Assembly (NCBI GenBank): GCA_003488145.1
Contig: DNMQ01000505.1
Location: 1-18,523, forward strand
DNA length: 18,523 nt
Direction of reading: 5' to 3'
From: Pseudomonas sp.
GTDB taxonomy: Bacteria > Pseudomonadota > Gammaproteobacteria > Pseudomonadales > Pseudomonadaceae
Below are positions 14,429-18,523 of this stretch, one piece after another. The notes beneath the pieces are model-generated. The model had not been told where the DNA came from and did no database searches. It saw only the letters and a list, made by a program, of their open reading frames with translations. The position numbers were made by a program, and so were the translations under genes. The first letter of the stretch is position 1; each line of letters starts with the position of its first letter.

Positions 14429-14803
14429 TCAGGACGCAATGTCTTCGGAAACCAGATGGATGATATTGGCCGGGCTCGATATCCAGAACGCCCTGAAGCC
14501 TTCCGGCAGCGGTTCGATTTCGTCTCGGCGGGTGCAGGCGTGTTCCTCAAAGTGGGCGGCAGCACCTTTCAGGTCATCGGTGACGACCTCCAGCCATATC
14601 TCCGCCTGGCTGATGCCCGGCACGCAGTCCAGCCAGAGCACCTTGCCGCCGAAATCGAAGCGCGGCGTGTGCTCACCTTCAGCGCCCGCCGGGGTGAGTT
14701 CTTCCAGTGCGAGCGTCTCGCGGTAGAACGCGAGCGTCCGCTGGTACTCGTGGGCAGGCACCTTCATCGCGATATTTCGGCCAGGCTGGAATGTCGGTTT
14801 CAT
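14429..14803 (-). CDS. VOC-fold (glyoxalase/bleomycin-resistance-like) protein
   Basis: The 124-residue protein shows the paired beta-alpha-beta-beta-beta pattern: IAMKVPAHEYQRTLAFYRETLALEE at the N-terminus, FDFGGKVLWLDCVPG (49-63), then AEIWLEVVTDDLKGAAAHFEEH (67-88) and FRAFWISSPANIIHLVSED at the end. This resembles uncharacterised VOC proteins without the full His/Glu metal set of glyoxalase I. Function is unknown. It heads a two-gene unit with the GIY-YIG-like protein. The 196 bases between this gene and the lipoprotein gene contain only weak hairpins. Confidence 0.85.
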   Translation of the reverse strand: MKPTFQPGRNIAMKVPAHEYQRTLAFYRETLALEELTPAGAEGEHTPRFDFGGKVLWLDCVPGISQAEIWLEVVTDDLKGAAAHFEEHACTRRDEIEPLPEGFRAFWISSPANIIHLVSEDIAS

Positions 14804-14999
14804 CGCTTCACTCCATCAGGGCGCTGATACCGGAAGTTGCCCAAGGCGCTCCGGCCCGCGCACGGTTAGACCAGCCAGTACAGACAGCAGCGGCCGTTCG
14901 CGCAAGGTGACTGCAGCGGGTGAGCCGGTGAACGCAACGTACGGCAGCCGCTAGGCAGCGGTTCTTCGCCGCTAGAACGGTAGCGTTGACCGGGGCAAG

Positions 15000-15464
15000 T
15001 CAGGGACGCCCCCATTCGAACTCGCGAATCTTTGCGGCGCCGTTCTCCTCGGCGACGACTACCGTCACGGCCTCGATGAATCCTGCACCGGTAATCGAAA
15101 CGTAGGCCCAACCGATGTCCTGCGATTGCCGAGCGGGCCAGTCATCCATGAATTCGACGTGGCCATCCACTGCGCCCGGCCCATCGCCGTAGGAGGTCAT
15201 GTCGGCATAAGCCTGCTGCAGTTGCGCTGCGGAATATCGCTGCTGCGCCTGCGTTGAGAGAAGTGCATGAGCCTCGGTGAAGTCGCTGGAAACGAGCGCG
15301 CGGGCGAAGTTGGCGGCGGTCGACACGGTGACGTCCTTAGCCCGCGGGTTTGCTTGCGGCGCCTCCTCGAAGCAGGCGGAAAGGCTCAGCGCGATCAGAT
15401 TAATCGACAGCAGTTTCAGGCCGAGCCAGCTCAGCGTGGAGCGTGGCGGCTTGACGGAAAGCAT
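15000..15464 (-). CDS. Small lipoprotein coupled to rutR
   Basis: The protein has 154 residues with a lipoprotein signal ending in LSAC (lipid Cys31). The mature part (VTVSTAANFARALVSSDFTE, HALLSTQAQQRYSAAQLQQAY) resembles the small NTF2-like folds of DUF3887/DUF4878-type exported proteins, but I cannot name the family. An alternative TTG start at 15470 overlaps the rutR stop as TTGA and has GAGG five bases upstream, which favours translational coupling; ATG 15464 has the same GAGG at eleven bases. Either way it is expressed with rutR. No link between this protein and pyrimidine metabolism is known to me. Confidence 0.8.
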   Translation of the reverse strand: MLSVKPPRSTLSWLGLKLLSINLIALSLSACFEEAPQANPRAKDVTVSTAANFARALVSSDFTEAHALLSTQAQQRYSAAQLQQAYADMTSYGDGPGAVDGHVEFMDDWPARQSQDIGWAYVSITGAGFIEAVTVVVAEENGAAKIREFEWGRP

Positions 15465-15466
15465 GC

Positions 15467-16177
15467 TCAACGCGGCCTCACCCCATCGAGGATCAGCGAC
15501 TGCAGGCTCTTGAGCGTTTCCTCGAAGAACGCCGGATCATCCAGCGTCTTGCCGGCCACGGCCTCGACCTGCACGCGGAAGTCGGCGTAGTGCTGGGTGG
15601 TCGCCCAGAGCGAGAAGATCAAGTGATGCGGCGCGATGGGTGCGAGCTTGCCGTCGTCGATCCAGGCCTGGACCACGGCGACCTTGTTTTCCACCAGATC
15701 GTGCAGCGGCTGCTGCAGCTCGCCCAGCAGCAATGGCGCGCCCTGCATGATCTCCATGCAGAACAGCCGCGATTCGGCGGGATGGTCGCGGGAGAGTTCG
15801 AGCTTGACCCGCAGGTAGTCGCGGATCGCCTCGACCGGGTCCTGCTCGACGCTGAATGCCTGCAGCGGCTGCAACCAGACCTCCAGCAACTGCCGCAGGA
15901 CGTTGGTGTATAGCTCTTCCTTGTTGCCGAAGTAGTACAACAGGTTGGTCTTGGAGACGTCTGCCTGGGTCGCCACCTGGTCGAGGCTGGTGCCGTGCAG
16001 GCCGAAGCGGGAGAACAGCTCCAGCGCGGCCTGAAGAATGCTGGCGCGCTTGCTTTCGATCATGCGCAGGCGCCGGTCCTGGGCGCTGGCGCTCGGCACG
16101 CGGACTGCGCCCTTTGGCCGTGGTGTCTTGCTGGCGGTAAGGCGCTTGCGGGGCGGAACGGAGGGCTGATCTGTCAC
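15467..16177 (-). CDS. rutR: RutR, uracil-responsive TetR-family regulator
   Basis: The C-terminal 200 residues follow E. coli RutR closely: KRASILQAALELFSRFGLHGTSLDQVA, then VSKTNLLYYFGNKEELY in the TetR helix-turn-helix, SRLFCMEIMQGAPLLLGEL in the ligand core, LAPIAPHHLIFSLWATTQHYADF, and an ending GVRPR like GIRPR in E. coli. RutR binds uracil or thymine, releases its operator and controls pyrimidine use. The start is uncertain: GTG 16177 (236 residues, with a basic proline-rich 40-residue lead), GTG 16099 (210 residues, close to the 212 of E. coli) and ATG 16063 (198 residues) are all in frame, and none has a strong ribosome site. It is divergent from rutA and followed by the overlapping lipoprotein gene. 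Confidence 0.95.
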   Translation of the reverse strand: MTDQPSVPPRKRLTASKTPRPKGAVRVPSASAQDRRLRMIESKRASILQAALELFSRFGLHGTSLDQVATQADVSKTNLLYYFGNKEELYTNVLRQLLEVWLQPLQAFSVEQDPVEAIRDYLRVKLELSRDHPAESRLFCMEIMQGAPLLLGELQQPLHDLVENKVAVVQAWIDDGKLAPIAPHHLIFSLWATTQHYADFRVQVEAVAGKTLDDPAFFEETLKSLQSLILDGVRPR

Positions 16178-16203
16178 GGGATTACCGGATGGGTTCGAAC
16201 GAG

Positions 16204-16218
16204 GCGCTACTGTAGCGC
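16204..16218. promoter_or_regulatory. Perfect palindrome upstream of rutR
   Basis: GCGCTAC-T-GTAGCGC is a 7-bp perfect inverted repeat around one base, 26 bases before the GTG at 16177. A second, CGTGCG-G-CGCACG, lies at 16225-16237. Both are too tight to form RNA hairpins of any use, so protein binding is the more natural reading. The regulator is unknown. Confidence 0.3.
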
Positions 16219-16283
16219 GGTGAGCGTGCGGCGCACGAGCGACGAAGGCGGCAAGCGGCGGCTGCACGATCTTCGTGCGCCGC

Positions 16284-16298
16284 GCGCAAACCAGGTGC
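16284..16298. promoter_or_regulatory. NtrC-like enhancer site before rutA
   Basis: GCGCAAACCAGGTGC fits GCAC-N7-GTGC with one mismatch in the outer arms. It is centred about 91 bp upstream of the candidate sigma-54 promoter. The E. coli rut operon is activated by NtrC under nitrogen limitation, which supports the reading. Confidence 0.5.
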
Positions 16299-16307
16299 TC
16301 CGATTCA

Positions 16308-16319
16308 GACCAAATGGTC
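16308..16319. promoter_or_regulatory. RutR operator between rutR and rutA
   Basis: GACCA-AA-TGGTC is a perfect inverted repeat identical to the core of the published E. coli RutR consensus (TTGACCA-N2-TGGTCAA). It lies in the divergent rutR-rutA gap, where RutR is expected to act on the rut operon and possibly on its own gene. Confidence 0.8.
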
Positions 16320-16374
16320 CACATTACGCCGTCTAAATAATTCATCTCCTTGATTCAAAAGCAAAAACACATTC

Positions 16375-16390
16375 TGGCCTGCATCCTGCT
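16375..16390 (+). promoter_or_regulatory. Sigma-54-like promoter of rutABC
   Basis: TGGCCTGCATCCTGCT keeps the GG-N10-GC spacing and the TGC of the -12 element but departs from consensus at three positions (CCT for CAC in the -24 block, CTGC for TTGC). Transcription would begin near 16400 and give a 61-nt leader. It is weaker than the promoter of the dioxygenase gene, yet its placement relative to the NtrC- and RutR-like sites is the same. Confidence 0.5.
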
Positions 16391-16405
16391 AATGCACTTG
16401 CGACC

Positions 16406-16426
16406 CTGCCCGTCACGTTCGGGCAG
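16406..16426 (+). other. Stem-loop in the rutA leader
   Basis: CTGCCCG and CGGGCAG form a perfect 7-bp stem with a seven-base loop (TCACGTT), within about ten bases of the predicted transcript start. It would cap the 5' end of the rut message. CGCTTTCT follows, too poor in U for a firm terminator call. It may stabilise the RNA or modulate expression. Confidence 0.4.
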
Positions 16427-16460
16427 CGCTTTCTAGCCATTGCGTACAGAGGTGCTTCCC

Positions 16461-17542
16461 ATGGATGTTGGTGTTTTCATCCCGATCGGCAACAACGGCT
16501 GGCTCATTTCCGAAAATGCGCCGCAGTACATGCCGAGCTTCGAACTGAATAAGGCCATCGTGCAGAAGGCCGAGGGCTACGGCTTCGACTTCGCCCTGTC
16601 GATGATCAAGCTGCGCGGCTTCGGTGGTAAGACCGAGTTCTGGGAGCACAACCTGGAATCCTTCACGCTGATGGCGGGCCTGGCTGCCGTCACCAGCAAG
16701 ATCCAGCTGTTCGCGACTGCCGCCACCCTGACCCTGCCGCCGGCCATCGTCGCGCGCATGGCCTCGACCATCGACTCGATCTCGGGCGGGCGCTTTGGCG
16801 TGAACCTCGTCACCGGCTGGCAGAAGCCGGAATACACGCAGATGGGCATGTGGCCGGGGGATGAATTCTTCGGCACTCGTTATCAGTATCTCGGCGAGTA
16901 CGCCCAGGTGCTGCGCGACCTCTGGGCCACCGGCCGCAGCGACTTCAAGGGCGAGCACTTCCAGATGGAGGACTGCCGCGTCAGCCCGAAACCTCAGGCG
17001 GACATGAAGATCATCTGCGCCGGCTCATCCGATGCCGGCATGGCCTTCTCGGCGCAGTACGCCGACTACAACTTCTGCTTCGGCAAGGGCGTGAATACCC
17101 CGACCGCTTTCGCACCGGCCACCGAGCGACTGCTCAAGGCCACCGAGAAGACCGGCCGCCACGTCACCTCCTGTGTGCTGTTCATGGTGATCGCCGACGA
17201 AACCGACGAAGCCGCTCGGGCCAAGTGGGAGCACTACAAGGCCGGCGCCGATGAGGAAGCCATCGCCTGGCTCGGCGAGCAGGGTGCCGCCGACAAGGGC
17301 GCTGACAGCAACATCCGGCAGATGGCCGACCCAACTTCGGCGGTGAACATCAACATGGGCACGCTGGTGGGTTCCTACGCCAACGTGGCGAGGATGCTCG
17401 ATGAGATCGCCACCGTGCCCGGCATGCAGGGCGTGATGCTGACCTTCGATGACTTCCTCGAGGGCGTCGAAGCCTTCGGCCAGAAGATTCAGCCGCTGAT
17501 GCAGAGCCGCCGGCACGTCACCGAGCTGAAGGAGTCGGCCTG

Positions 17543-17543
<1 letters not shown>
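16461..17543 (+). CDS. rutA: RutA, pyrimidine monooxygenase
   Basis: The 360-residue flavin-dependent monooxygenase opens the uracil ring with O2 to give ureidoacrylate peracid, the first step of the Rut pathway. The sequence follows E. coli RutA almost throughout: [15 protein letters not shown] at the start, [85 protein letters not shown], and [23 protein letters not shown]. It belongs to the luciferase-like FMN barrel family and needs reduced FMN from a reductase (RutF in E. coli). ATG 16461 has GAGG eight bases before it; the in-frame TTG at 16440 lacks support. Its TGA shares a base with the rutB ATG. Confidence 0.97.

Positions 17544-18523
<980 letters not shown>

Larger units (their letters stand above)
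16272..16321 (+). repeat. 50-bp regulatory repeat, copy 2 (upstream of rutA)
   Basis: This copy points toward rutA and matches the minus strand of 753-802 at about 40 of 50 positions without gaps. It holds the NtrC-like site and the RutR palindrome. The spacing from its RutR palindrome to the sigma-54 promoter (69 bp centre to centre) is within one base of copy 1. Confidence 0.75.

Noticed and set aside
14948..14978. Overlapping short hairpins (CCGCT/AGCGG and GTTCT/AGAAC) downstream of the lipoprotein gene
   Set aside because: The stems are only five base pairs, mutually exclusive and without a U-tract. This is too weak to list as a terminator.
16178..16345. Longer rutR reading frame starting MNYLDGVMW
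   Set aside because: It would translate through the RutR operator and NtrC-like site, and the sequence has no TetR similarity. The same peptide-like string appears in the 753-802 copy only because the DNA element is repeated.

Overview
The window is GC-rich, densely coded DNA from a gammaproteobacterium, most likely Pseudomonas in the broad sense (P. stutzeri/Stutzerimonas type). This is a judgement from codon usage, gene families and the make-up of the uracil cluster; no search was run. There are 20 protein genes, two of them cut by the window ends. I see no rRNA, tRNA, insertion sequence, CRISPR array or prophage.

Right end (15.0-18.5 kb): the start of a pyrimidine-degradation (rut) locus. 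rutR (uracil-sensing TetR repressor, minus strand) is divergent from rutA-rutB-rutC (uracil ring cleavage), and rutC runs off the end. A small lipoprotein gene is translationally coupled behind rutR. The rutR-rutA gap carries an NtrC-like site, a RutR-type palindrome and a -24/-12 (sigma-54) promoter.

Left end (1-0.95 kb): the 5' part of an isopenicillin-N-synthase-like Fe(II)/2-oxoglutarate dioxygenase gene on the minus strand. Its upstream region repeats the rutA control module: a 50-bp element about 80% identical to the one before rutA, and a near-consensus sigma-54 promoter at matching spacing. This is the most notable finding. It predicts that the dioxygenase belongs to the nitrogen- and uracil-controlled rut regulon although it lies 15 kb away.

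Middle (0.95-15 kb): ordinary accessory metabolism. In order: a DUF2231 membrane protein overlapping a lipoprotein sorbosone/glucose-dehydrogenase-like propeller; an EamA (DMT) transporter; a YaeR-like glyoxalase-fold protein; a large secreted phytase-like/esterase-like protein, convergent with a CNNM-CBS membrane protein across a strong hairpin; an unknown secreted four-cysteine protein; an AhpD-like protein divergent from an AraC regulator; an ArsR regulator downstream of an Old Yellow Enzyme; a GlxA-type AraC regulator followed by an MFS transporter; and a VOC/GIY-YIG gene pair. A cluster of ATATC(T/G)A repeats lies between the Old Yellow Enzyme and GlxA-type genes and may be the ArsR operator.
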